Positions 18,901 to 26,100 of a stretch of DNA of 44,246 nucleotides are shown piece by piece. The translations under genes and the position numbers were made by a program. The notes under the pieces were generated by a model. The model searched no databases, was not told where the DNA came from, and was given only the letters and a program-made list of their open reading frames with translations. Origin of the DNA: Lachnospiraceae bacterium. GTDB lineage: Bacteria; Bacillota; Clostridia; Lachnospirales; Lachnospiraceae. Position 1 is the stretch's first letter. Each line of letters opens with the position of its first letter. The stretch covers positions 1 through 44,246 of the forward strand of contig JAEELL010000128.1 in assembly GCA_016282745.1 (NCBI GenBank), in the 5' to 3' direction.

Positions 18901-20394
18901 TACTTCTTCATCAACACATTTAATCTGTATTTTCTGTCCTATAAGATACGCAGGACCTGTAATCGAGAATGATACTGTAACAGGATCACCTAACGCTACT
19001 CCTGTAGGATTATCATAAATAGCTGTCTTAATAGTCCAAGCCTGATCTCCAGTAGCCTCACTTATTCTATTAATATATGCTGTTCTCATTTCGTCTGTAT
19101 AGCTTGTATGTCTACCTACATTTACGATGGATACATTTGCTGTGCCATCATTGTTGTAAACAACATTAACTTCAGCCGGAGTAGAAATCATTGAAACACT
19201 CTGGTCTTCATTGCTTGCGCATACTGTAAAGTTCCATTCACTATTATATGTAGGAACAAATGTATTCCATAAGTTTGTTATAGAACCATATATATAATTA
19301 ACATATATTTTACATGTACCATAGTAATTTGCAGCCTCCTGAGTGAGAGTTGCACTCTGGCTTCCGTTTACCTTTACATAAATACTATGCGTTCCAACTG
19401 TGGTCTTAACACCTTTCGAATCTGTATTATTTGCAAACTTATATGCATCTATAACTATTTTGTTTGTATTAACTGTATCAACATAATTTCCGTCTACATA
19501 AACGTCGTATGTCGGTGTTCCTTCTGCCGCTTTCCAGGTTACGGTACAGTGTCTTCTTTCCCAACATGCTTTAATATTCAAATCAGTATCCGAAGGAATT
19601 CGCACACTGACCGCTGATGACAATTCCGATTCTACGCCACCTTTAACCACTGAAATCTGAATATCATGTGTTGTTCCCTGATTTCCAACATCACTCTTTA
19701 AAATAGTAGAGCCTGAACCTGCAATGTCCTGCAAATACACACCATCAACATATACCTTGTATGTAGTTGCTCCATCCACAGCTGTAAAAGCGATTGTAAA
19801 CTGAGTGTCATTAGGCTCAGACACTACTAAACCTACTGGCGCAGCTGGTTTTGCTGTTGTTTCTGATGCTGATGTTGTTTCTGATGCTGATGTTGTTTCT
19901 GATGCTGATGTTGTTTCTCCACCGCCACCGCCTGATGTCGGATCACCAATGCGTAAAGCAACTTTAAGCGTTCCTGTTTCTCCAGTAAAAGTGAATAAAT
20001 AGTATTCATCAGTATTTCCTAACTGACTAATCATCAATCCATATATTGCCACTGCCTTATCTGACCAAATCAAGCTACTTGTAACATCATTACCTGAGCT
20101 ATCTTCAACTGTAAGAGTACTCTCATTGAATTTGCTGTCACCTGAACCTACGGCTTGCATGTAATTAGTTCCATAAAAATTCATATGGGAATATCCTGTC
20201 AACTCACTTGATATAACTTTATAAGCCACATCAGTAAACATGTTTTCAACTGTAGTCCAATCACTTATTGAACTAAAGTCATAAGTATCTGCCTTAACTT
20301 CCCTCGGACTATAATTCAAACTAGTCACTATCATTGCCAGTGCCAGCATTACTGACACTATTTTCTTAAAAGTAATCTTCATAGTTCCTTTCAT
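12970..20394 (-). CDS. Giant secreted CARDB/FN3-repeat surface protein with shared C-terminal module (about 2474 aa)
   Basis: A signal peptide (ITFKKIVSVMLALAMIVTSL) opens the protein. A 'TTSASE' repeat linker (about residue 165) leads to FN3-like domains (about 185-370). Four CARDB-type domains follow, at about 685-825, 910-1040, 1045-1168 and 1268-1411, each starting (P/A)DL(V/I)I and containing VGDTVTVT or VGDSVTVR and N(I/N)GT. After further beta-rich and FN3 regions come two copies of an unnamed module of about 125 aa (about 1880-2180; VVGYNGYYISLNGNPNY and LTGYNDYFISMIGNNNY, KTIYNNYYDGQI and KTIYDKLYPGEI). The C-terminal module (2188-2474; VQGFQMNTS, VRAYAILSDGT, GHDFLYDNV) carries an insert of roughly 100 aa before the terminal VEYDW. 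I choose the ATG at 20394 because GGATGG precedes it; 20424 has no ribosome site. No enzyme domain is seen; a scaffold or adhesin is likely. Confidence 0.87.
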   Translation of the reverse strand: MKGTMKITFKKIVSVMLALAMIVTSLNYSPREVKADTYDFSSISDWTTVENMFTDVAYKVISSELTGYSHMNFYGTNYMQAVGSGDSKFNESTLTVEDSSGNDVTSSLIWSDKAVAIYGLMISQLGNTDEYYLFTFTGETGTLKVALRIGDPTSGGGGGETTSASETTSASETTSASETTAKPAAPVGLVVSEPNDTQFTIAFTAVDGATTYKVYVDGVYLQDIAGSGSTILKSDVGNQGTTHDIQISVVKGGVESELSSAVSVRIPSDTDLNIKACWERRHCTVTWKAAEGTPTYDVYVDGNYVDTVNTNKIVIDAYKFANNTDSKGVKTTVGTHSIYVKVNGSQSATLTQEAANYYGTCKIYVNYIYGSITNLWNTFVPTYNSEWNFTVCASNEDQSVSMISTPAEVNVVYNNDGTANVSIVNVGRHTSYTDEMRTAYINRISEATGDQAWTIKTAIYDNPTGVALGDPVTVSFSITGPAYLIGQKIQIKCVDEEVTENADGTNGGYKAVDTAHGYKEAKYAFVGATDEHGNKYAVLNYTHTITQTTKTDYDLLFGLGLLDPDVLNGGNPVELEFSDVLHDTTLRNYVESVTPSSTTNNTITTNWTVTNTDSSGDGTYSYKLYVDGEYKQTVNSVSATTFNNIDAGKHSVTVESIFTNTSTGNSVVTGSVTSDVTVAGATYADLIVTRVVIEPTYYEVGDTVTVTATVKNNGNGPLNLSGTVGTDNSSNRILEGTGYWYSDLYTNLYLKTGNGSPEQKGYGGLAQPAGEPNDTVISAGEAVDISYSFTIPDNANSVNYSIGVIADSNHTYASAENDTTNNDLYVPITPITWETVTVSQSAGTVSATWPTDAEAARYQLVYTSGGEEVSVYCNTNSYTFPADAKPDANQAITVYSVTASNAYVPHARGVASPDLIISSITISPSKASYEVGDSVTVRITMQNIGTAEARPKAGNLMFGCKRGTTSDYANMTNLGGGYSICGAGVIAVNGTYYADINYTFAEGDIGTYYFAGRADSDGNVTESDESNNDDNASVMVTSATVVPKPDLVITSITAPKNAYHPGDTIPITMVMTNDSEIDTETVSGNIVEKLITNGVVGAWSAEGKHQLLAGESITHTFNYTIPNDYAQTTIVFKGLADADNVIDEVTSGEEAANSTAGGNNTSAPLTIRIIESTTLTLTNTSGTVTGTWHAASEATGYKVEYTSNGVVYTEEVDTTSLTPNAVYNSVSGLYTFTFSRPLDNNSDVKVYATYDDPITGSSVYYDYTEAKAKADLVISDLKFIDGDGNVLSSSFAADTYEDVKFRVTIENIGTAQIANTESESNEDKYAHAIHTAVRSDSSTGTVLAGVQYNGGLIPGATTTVDTGTFEFTSAGNKSLVVAVDDAAWNSGGAPVGYITEANEENNSQTAAVAVTFERHPMDWTPFYTSSSITVGDDVYTGGAQDNLTLENYSALSAQKQPVGNVSGYADGTKVANIANGTDWRPVEFKVIDTNIDNIDLADVVTKWKSYNNAYTAMEFDANTPQQRVVNTTTSTFYFAQVTEDTIDNYNHSNDSGVGFSTESSAFHVWDGNGFQFHTVSFAPGKYYLSKIENSENGKYVVVAFRVPGDIDNWVKAKSSNSSADEVPYAYHRSDYIVENGSLYYDASDLDLAVVTIYNSNHVEITLDSGHSYNADAQYRRATLEYGHLDNEGKFVEGVGAAELAELGSNPGEVEVTATLGLRETSLQIGFPDLMRQLPIHSPNGGEVDSEYYLLKVYYDTYNHPDSFIRIPLKLQTTIPEIEEVQGMTVTPRSSQMDIRWNIPASQSSESYVYDVYVKEHSDADFVVADRIATNVTTGLVTYNSYDPDNVESYDVKVVAKWCQQESPKVLTYVVNGETMPGTEPDPHDHEWVLIDGENILPIKDSSSTTPAQIYYYTDDDMYSVVGYNGYYISLNGNPNYIKGNSSSTLYVQNDGQAGRSFRQKTIYNNYYDGQILINASKMFTTYVETGVDPYVTETPNNVFYYTVRISPDGGNTYKDFYFKAVIGGSEAAGDSSWRQIKGQSKLPVVVGTGANVVQAVGNIYYYDDRTTGHTLTNTYALTGYNDYFISMIGNNNYYNAANTELYISEGSQTELKDGEDSSVFTAIATSQNYTEKTIYDKLYPGEIQYRSTDVFTAVYKTTYYLLKVVNTDTSEATYIPVKVVVEPGEVEVQGFQMNTSKAEGSVSEFNPSFRVISKASNIIEYNGVLYPVVGYGLVYAKNDDVKSDYSVMVEGGSDKVNTVTATGVGLISGFTTKDKEEDTSKFFAVTFKHTNYQYNTLEQETAVRAYAILSDGTKVYGTKVFATSIYKIAQNLYDNRMMGTREGHDFLYDNVLGLVSLKNNRASIVRAMYTALNIKSTADDGYSEISAMFTDIFNYVTQKKGTVYYNTYTTRGEFRMSDSGTEASLLDKLNSSSETPTTYSSVYEWIYNKVPENGLYRKVEYDWNNAIYDEFDEE

Positions 20395-20577
20395 ATCATT
20401 TCCATCCTTTCTTACTTTTTTCATACTTGTTACTAAAATCTATGATAAAAAAACTTAACCACAATAATTAAGCTTCATTACAAAAAATATAAAATTGTAA
20501 AACCCGTGTTTAGGGCGCAGTGCCCCTACCCATACTTACACTTTAGTTTAACAAGTATTTACTCTTAATTCAATGCA
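20395..20577. other. Upstream region of the giant gene
   Basis: AT-rich DNA with an imperfect GC hairpin (GGGCGCAGTGCCCC, about 20514-20527). It must carry the promoter of the giant/51-aa/671-aa unit, but I see no convincing -35/-10 pair. Confidence 0.4.
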
Positions 20578-20623
20578 ATAAAAAAGAAATGTTAAAATCA
20601 CTCAAATGTCATTTTAACATTTC
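20578..20623 (-). terminator. Terminator downstream of nuclease-like gene 2
   Basis: GAAATGTTAAAAT and ATTTTAACATTTC form a 13-bp stem (20586-20623), followed on the minus strand by TTTTTT. It isolates the nuclease-like gene from the giant gene. Confidence 0.9.
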
Positions 20624-20806
20624 TCCTTATTTTATCACATTTCTTTGTTATACAATATGTGAAACTTATTAATTTCGCTCAATCTTGATGTACACATTTC
20701 CAATAATTGTCACAGTCAGCCTTTACTGTAAACTGTTAACACACCGCTGATAATTTTCCGGCAAGTACTCCTGCAACTCCATAATGCATGTAAAATTATA
20801 ATTATC

Positions 20807-21058
20807 CTATTTTATCCCATACTCCTCCATCAATTCTTTCATTTTTTCCTGATCATTTGCCACCAAAAGTATCTCATCCATACGCATATCTTCATTCAGG
20901 CAATTAATCAATTGTGAAAGCATAGATATTCCATCTTCTTTTCCTATCCTCATTCCATCTTCTTTTCCATGACTATAAATTGTATCTGACACATTACACA
21001 TTTTCTCCACCTCACTCTCTAACATTTTTGTTATCGGTATTCCAAACTCGTTCTCCAA
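20807..21058 (-). pseudogene. Duplicated 3' end of nuclease-like gene 2 (remnant)
   Basis: The 83 codons repeat the last part of the adjacent nuclease-like gene (ENEFGIPITKMLESEVEK ... LLVANDQEKMKELMEEYGIK) with few changes and a 4-residue difference in the KEDG repeat. There is no ATG; the frame opens at a TTG that was internal in the parent. No ribosome site of its own is evident and it lacks the nuclease core, so it is a leftover of tandem duplication rather than a working gene. Confidence 0.8.
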
Positions 21059-21359
21059 GATTAGTTTCTTTTCATCTGGCGATTTTCCTGTTTTATCCCG
21101 TACTCCTTCATCAATTCTTTCATTTTTTCCTGATCATTTGCCACCAAAAGTATCTCATCCATACGCATGTCTTCATTCAGGCAATTAATTAATTGTGAAA
21201 GCATAGATATTCCATCTTCTATTCCGTCTTCTATTCCACGACTATAAATTGTATCTGACACATTACACATTTTCTCCACCTCGCTCTCTAACATTTTTGT
21301 TATCGGTATTTCAAACTCGTTCTCCAAGATTATTTTCTTTTCATCTGGCGATTTGTTTG
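20811..21359. repeat. Tandem duplication of about 270-280 bp
   Basis: Copy A (20811-21090) and copy B (21092-21359) share TTTATCCC, the coding part and the linker TTTCTTTTCATCTGGCGATT. The offset changes from 281 to 269 nt because of a 12-nt indel. Synonymous changes between copies show that the event is not brand new. Confidence 0.88.
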
Positions 21360-22332
21360 ATACTAACAGCACATCCAACAGTTTTACAATTCCTTTATAC
21401 TCAATTTCTTTTTTGCAATTTTCGCCTCCAAGGCATATCTTTATTACACTTATCTTATCGTATGCCTCTTGTTGTATATGCATGTTTCCCAACACTGCTT
21501 GTTCTTTAGTTTCATATATATTAATTGAGTTGCAATATTTTTCCGGTGGATTTGTACAAATCCAAATTGAATATACTTTTTTGATATTATCATAATCGTC
21601 CGCAAAGAATTCTTTCTCATACTGTCCCGAGATTAATCGTGCACCATAATACATTCCTCGTGTAACAATCTCATACCCGGGATAGAAATCATTTTGTGCT
21701 TCCACATCAACTATACTCTTTTTCCCGCTATACTCCTCTGGAAGACGAGTTGAAAAAACTACGTCAAATGTTCTTTTTCCGTCTACACTATGATTACTTT
21801 CAGAATTAATTCCGGTAATAACTCTACCTGTTGGATAATCCACTATCAGCTTATCTATGCTTGCATCTTGTTCTATATATTTGGAAGCAATGTCTTCTAT
21901 TTCAATATTTGCAAATTCTTTTGCAACACTTTTCAATATCCAGGCAAGTATATATTTGTTATTTAATATAACTTTGCACTGATTGTCATATAAAGCTTTT
22001 ACTTTATCTTTGCTTAGTTTTCGTTCATCTACACAATAATTTATTTCTTCGTTTATACAATTCCAATTATTGTTCTCATCGTCTTCCCATGTTTTATAGG
22101 TTTTATTGGTTTCATAGAATTCATCTACGTACAATCTACTTTTCGAATCATTGATATATTTTTTATCATTTGTATCATTCGTATGTTCACAATCACATTC
22201 ATCACTGTACGCATTGTTGTCGAACAAATATCGCCAGTAAGGGATAATGTTCGTATATCTATTCATCACATCATTGCCAAAATCAATAGTAAATTTATCA
22301 TTCTCAAAGCTTATCAAGTCCACCTCCAACAT
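21061..22332 (-). CDS. PD-(D/E)XK nuclease-family (Rpn/transposase-like) protein
   Basis: The core has FDVVFSTRLPEE followed by SIVDVEAQNDFYPGY, which is the D ... ExQ nuclease motif of the Rpn/PDDEXK-family proteins frequent in Lachnospiraceae. RGMYYGARLISGQY and VYSIWICTNPP are also typical. The C-terminal region holds GIEDGIEDGISML and a charged tail. The product is probably a cytosolic DNA nuclease or recombination-promoting factor, inferred from the family. The start is uncertain: ATG 22332 (MLEVDLISF) or TTG 22317, which has GGAGG 5 nt upstream; a longer reading from TTG 22365 has no ribosome site. A clear promoter and a palindrome lie upstream. The last ten codons run into the duplicated segment, so the natural C-terminus (EYGIK) has been extended by KQENRQMKRN. 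Confidence 0.82.
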   Translation of the reverse strand: MLEVDLISFENDKFTIDFGNDVMNRYTNIIPYWRYLFDNNAYSDECDCEHTNDTNDKKYINDSKSRLYVDEFYETNKTYKTWEDDENNNWNCINEEINYCVDERKLSKDKVKALYDNQCKVILNNKYILAWILKSVAKEFANIEIEDIASKYIEQDASIDKLIVDYPTGRVITGINSESNHSVDGKRTFDVVFSTRLPEEYSGKKSIVDVEAQNDFYPGYEIVTRGMYYGARLISGQYEKEFFADDYDNIKKVYSIWICTNPPEKYCNSINIYETKEQAVLGNMHIQQEAYDKISVIKICLGGENCKKEIEYKGIVKLLDVLLVSNKSPDEKKIILENEFEIPITKMLESEVEKMCNVSDTIYSRGIEDGIEDGISMLSQLINCLNEDMRMDEILLVANDQEKMKELMKEYGIKQENRQMKRN

Positions 22333-22374
22333 CACATATTCTGAAATATATTTTTGATATTTCAAACATATTTA

Positions 22375-22390
22375 TGTGATATTTATCACA
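22375..22390. promoter_or_regulatory. Palindrome TGTGATA-TT-TATCACA, possible operator
   Basis: A perfect 7-bp inverted repeat of CRP/FNR-like form (TGTGA-N6-TCACA) placed 13-28 nt after the predicted transcript start of nuclease-like gene 2. A repressor bound here would block transcription. The binding protein is unknown. Confidence 0.5.
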
Positions 22391-22409
22391 TATTATATGT
22401 ACACCTTAT

Positions 22410-22438
22410 ATTTTATCCATATTCATATAATCTGTCAA
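22410..22438 (-). promoter_or_regulatory. Promoter of nuclease-like gene 2
   Basis: TTGACA (22438-22433), 17 nt, TAAAAT (22415-22410) on the minus strand. The predicted transcript start is near 22403. Confidence 0.8.
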
Positions 22439-22441
22439 TAT

Positions 22442-22485
22442 ATTCAAATTCCTGTGGTACATTATTCAAATTACTGTGGTACATT
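22442..22485. repeat. 22-bp tandem direct repeat
   Basis: Two back-to-back copies of ATTCAAATTcCTGTGGTACATT (one base different), just upstream of the nuclease-like gene 2 promoter. Confidence 0.8.
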
Positions 22486-22489
22486 ATAT

Positions 22490-22546
22490 GTAACTATTCA
22501 GCCATGCACATAAAAGAATAAATATTATGAAAGACTGAATAGTTAC
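22490..22546. repeat. Inverted repeat TAACTATTCAG...CTGAATAGTTA (dispersed element, copy 1)
   Basis: Perfect 11-bp arms (22491-22501 and 22535-22545). The right side, GAAAGACTGAATAGTTACC, recurs in the palindrome at 27543-27574, so this is a small dispersed intergenic element. Confidence 0.7.
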
Positions 22547-22629
22547 CTTCTTCACCCCCAGTATCTAAAATGCTGAGAGGTATGTAGTGATTTTCTGAGA
22601 AATTATGTTGGAAAAATTAGGGCTGACAA

Positions 22630-22895
22630 CCCCTATGAAGTTTTTCCCAAATGGGATGCAAGGATTTTCTGGGGAGAAAGTTACCTCCGGCATCCCATGT
22701 GAAGTTTTTTCCAAATGGGATGTCGGAACTTTCTGAGAAAAAAGTTACCTCCGGCATCCCATGTGAAGTTTTTTCCAAATGGGATGTCGGAACTTTCTGA
22801 GAAATAAGATTTCCCTGGCATCCCGTCTGAAGTTTTTTCCAAATGGGATGTAAGAGCTTTCCTAAAGTCTATTTTCGCTATACATCCCACAAGCC
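22630..22895. repeat. Tandem array of four 64-bp units, each with a hairpin
   Basis: The ATGGGATG boxes start at 22651, 22715, 22779 and 22843, an exact 64-bp period. Each unit has CATCCCAT, then TGAAGTTTTTTCC, then AAATGGGATG, so a stem-loop can form in each. The last unit is diverged and a fifth TACATCCCAC half-unit ends the array. There are no unique spacers, so it is not a CRISPR. Confidence 0.88.
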
Positions 22896-22960
22896 CAATA
22901 CTACAAAATGCATGTATCGCATTCCCCAAAGCCATGAAATATAAGCTAGTTTATATAGCT

Positions 22961-23000
22961 AGTTAACGCATCAAGCCCTTAGTTAACGCATCAAACCCTG
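22961..23000. repeat. 20-bp tandem repeat AGTTAACGCATCAA(G/A)CCC(T)
   Basis: Two adjacent copies at 22961 and 22981. The second runs into the GC-rich hairpin at 22996-23023. Confidence 0.75.
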
Positions 23001-23023
23001 CGCTGGCAGCCGCCAGCGCAGGG
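22996..23023. terminator. GC-rich hairpin downstream of the M64 peptidase gene
   Basis: CCCTGCGCTGGC and GCCAGCGCAGGG pair perfectly (12 bp, AGCC loop). It is unusually GC-rich for this region. The T-rich stretch after it is short on both strands (TTTGATG on minus, CTTGTTTATT on plus). It is the best candidate terminator for the peptidase gene, about 120 nt past its stop. Confidence 0.65.
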
Positions 23024-23140
23024 CTTGTTTATTCAGAATCCTACTTTTCTTTGAATTCTTGTACTTCAATTTCTTATATCGTAAATTCTCAATTTATTTT
23101 ATTCTTATATCTTCTACTTTCAACTTCTTATCTTCACTTC

Positions 23141-26100
23141 TTAATATGTCCTTGGAACGTAATCTTTGTTTGCCACTTTCAGTATCCTGTTGTAGAGATA
23201 ATCGTGGTCTGCCTGACTGTTCATCTGTCTGTTGATATACAGATATGATGCCACATCGTATACTGTGTAGCGAACTACGTCTGAGTATTTGATTGTTCCG
23301 TCTGAAAGTTTTGCGTATGCTCTCATTGCCATTCCTGCGTTGAACTCTGAAGCTGTTCCTGGTCCGAACATCATTGTCATAGCGTATGTGTTTGCTGTGT
23401 CTGCACCAAGTTTGTAGCTTGTCTTTCCGGCACTTGTTGCCTTGAATGATCTTACATCATCGCTGCTGCTTCCAACTACCATCTGGTTGTCTGCTACATC
23501 TCCTATAGCATATACCATTCCTACCTCTGTAACGTTCTTGTTGTTTATTTTGCTCTCAACTGTGTATACACATCTGAATCCGTTTGATTTTGCGCTAATC
23601 TGGTATCCGTTGATTACAACCGGTGTAGGATTCTCTGTTGTAGGTTCTTCTGTCGGAGCCTCTGTTGTTGTCTCAGGCTCTACGGAAATTGTCTTAGATA
23701 CACCGCTTGTCTCAAATCCGTTAAGTGTTGCTGTTACCTTAACTGTATGGCTACCTGCTGCAACGTTGTCAAAGTTATAGTTTCCACTTCCAACTCCTGA
23801 GAGTTTCTTTGAGCCGTCAAGATATACGTTGTATGTCTGACCGTTTGCAATCTGCTCAGTTGTCTGGCTCCATGAAACTGAAATTCTCTGAGCCTTTGGT
23901 GATGTTACATTGAGACCTGTAACTTCGATTGGTTTTGGAGTCTCTGTTGTTGTCTCAATAACAGTAATATCTTCTATATTAACACTGTTGATTGTAACGA
24001 TTGTTCCTGCATCGATTCCCTGTCCAAGTTCAAACATAACTCTGATTGTATTCTTGTCTGCAGCTACATTATATGTTGCCACGAGATTCTTTGTTTCGTT
24101 TGCTGCAAATGATGTATAAACAGGATCTGATGTTTCACCGTTTGAAATATCTTCCTTCATACCAACGCTTCCTGCCTGACTGAGTTTGACATTTGCAGTT
24201 ACTTTGTATGTGTGACCAGGGATTGCAGAATCGTCATATCTTGACTGAATGAGCCACTGTGCTCCCTTATTTGCCTCAACTACTTTGATTTGGAATGGCT
24301 GACCGTTTCCACCTTTGTATCTGCAGTTTGCTGTTCCTGCCCAATCACCAAAATACAATCCGTTCTTTCCAACTGTAACCCAGTCATTAAGTACTCCGGC
24401 TTTAAATCCGTCGTCAACTGTTGTTGTTTCTACAGGTGTGTTGTCTGTGATTGTCACACCTGTGATATGTATCTCTGTTCCTGCATCAAGCCCTGAAGCA
24501 AGCTCAAGTATGAGTTTTGCTCTTGTGCCTGCAGCTGTAAATGTTCCTGTAATTGTGTTATTGCCTGAAACTACATCATTTCTGTTTTCGCCGTTGTTTG
24601 AAACATCTTCTTTGTGGAGAATTGTTCCTGCTTTGGTAGATGTGTAGTTAATCTTGTATGTGTAATTGTGTCCGTCTTTTACTGTCTGATTATCCAGTGC
24701 AAGCTGGATGCCCCACTGAGCTTTGTTGTTTGCTGCAATCTGGAATGTGAAATCATTCTTGCTTCCACCTTTGTAGTAAGCTGTTCCACCGTTCCATTCT
24801 CCAATATAGTATGACCAGTCACCTGCGCTGTACCACTGATCTCCTGATGAAGTTGTTGCAAATGTATATCCGCTTGGAGCTGTTGTGTCTCCGTTTGCTT
24901 TTATAAATTTGAAATAATCAAGGTTACATACATATGTAGTTCCGTTTGTTACAAAATTAAGTTTGATACTGTGTGTTCCTGCTGCAATCTGTGTAGTCAG
25001 TCTTGCCTGAAGGTCACCGTACTGTGACCAGCCTGAAGCATTGTTCTGTGTTGCAATAGATCCAACCTTGTTTCCGTCACAGTATACTTCAATTGTTCCG
25101 CCTGTTCCTGATGGAACTGATAAATGGAAGAAGATTGATGAAGCAGCCTCTGAGAAGTTAACTTTGTTAAATGTTATGTTAACTCCGTTTGTAACACCGC
25201 CAAGGTTTCCGCCGCCGCTGGCTGAGGAGTTGTTATCCTTAACACCTCCACTGTTGCTGTCAAACTGCTCTGCCTCTATTGTATTAAACGCATTCCATGT
25301 TGTTTCCTGTTTCTGTGTTGTAGTTTCAACAACTACATTTCCACCGAATGAATGAACAGGATAGTTGCTTCCCTGTGTCCAGATATTATTTACTGAATTA
25401 AGTAAGTTCTTAACTGTTCCGTTCTTAAATTCATCTGATGATTTTGAATCTGCTGAACCTGAGCCCTGAACACCGTAAGATGCTGAACCACTCAGGAAGT
25501 AATTATGTGTAAATGTTGTGTCTGTTGCGTATCCTGAAATACCGCCCTTCCATGACTGAGCACTTGTGATACTTCCGTAGTTGAAACAGTTGTTAACTGT
25601 TCCTCCACCGCCCCAGCCTACGATACCACCTGATACCTGCTCTGAAGCATAAACTGAAGCCGCATTGTAACAATCGTGAACATAAGCTCCGCTCTCTGTG
25701 TGACCTGCAACACCGCCGACACCATTTGAACCTCTTACCTGACCTGTAACAGATGAAGCATAGATTTCGCCCTGAACATTTCCGGCAATACCACCTGTGT
25801 AGTATCCGCCACCCTGTATATATACATTTTCAAGATGAAGGTCTTTTACTACACCTTTGTTCTTAAGTGTTCCGATAAATCCATATGTTCCGTCACCTGA
25901 GCTCATATTGATTCCTGTGATTTTTTTGCCGTTTCCGTTGAATGTTCCGCTAAACTCTTTCATACATTTCAGATTATTTGAACCTGAAAGATTGATGTCA
26001 TTTGCAAGTGTAACAGTCTTGTTAGCTGTTGAAGCTCCGGCATTTACTTTTGCACAATAATCCTGAAGCTGAGCAGCTGTTGAAATAACTGCATTCTTTG

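Noticed and set aside
22630-22895. CRISPR-like array
   Set aside because: The units are directly adjacent and repeat along their full 64 bp, with no unique spacers and no cas genes nearby. The same holds for the 63-bp array at 38031-38505.
22681-22935. 84-codon open frame on the minus strand
   Set aside because: It lies almost wholly inside the 64-bp repeats, has no ribosome site and shows no protein-like composition.
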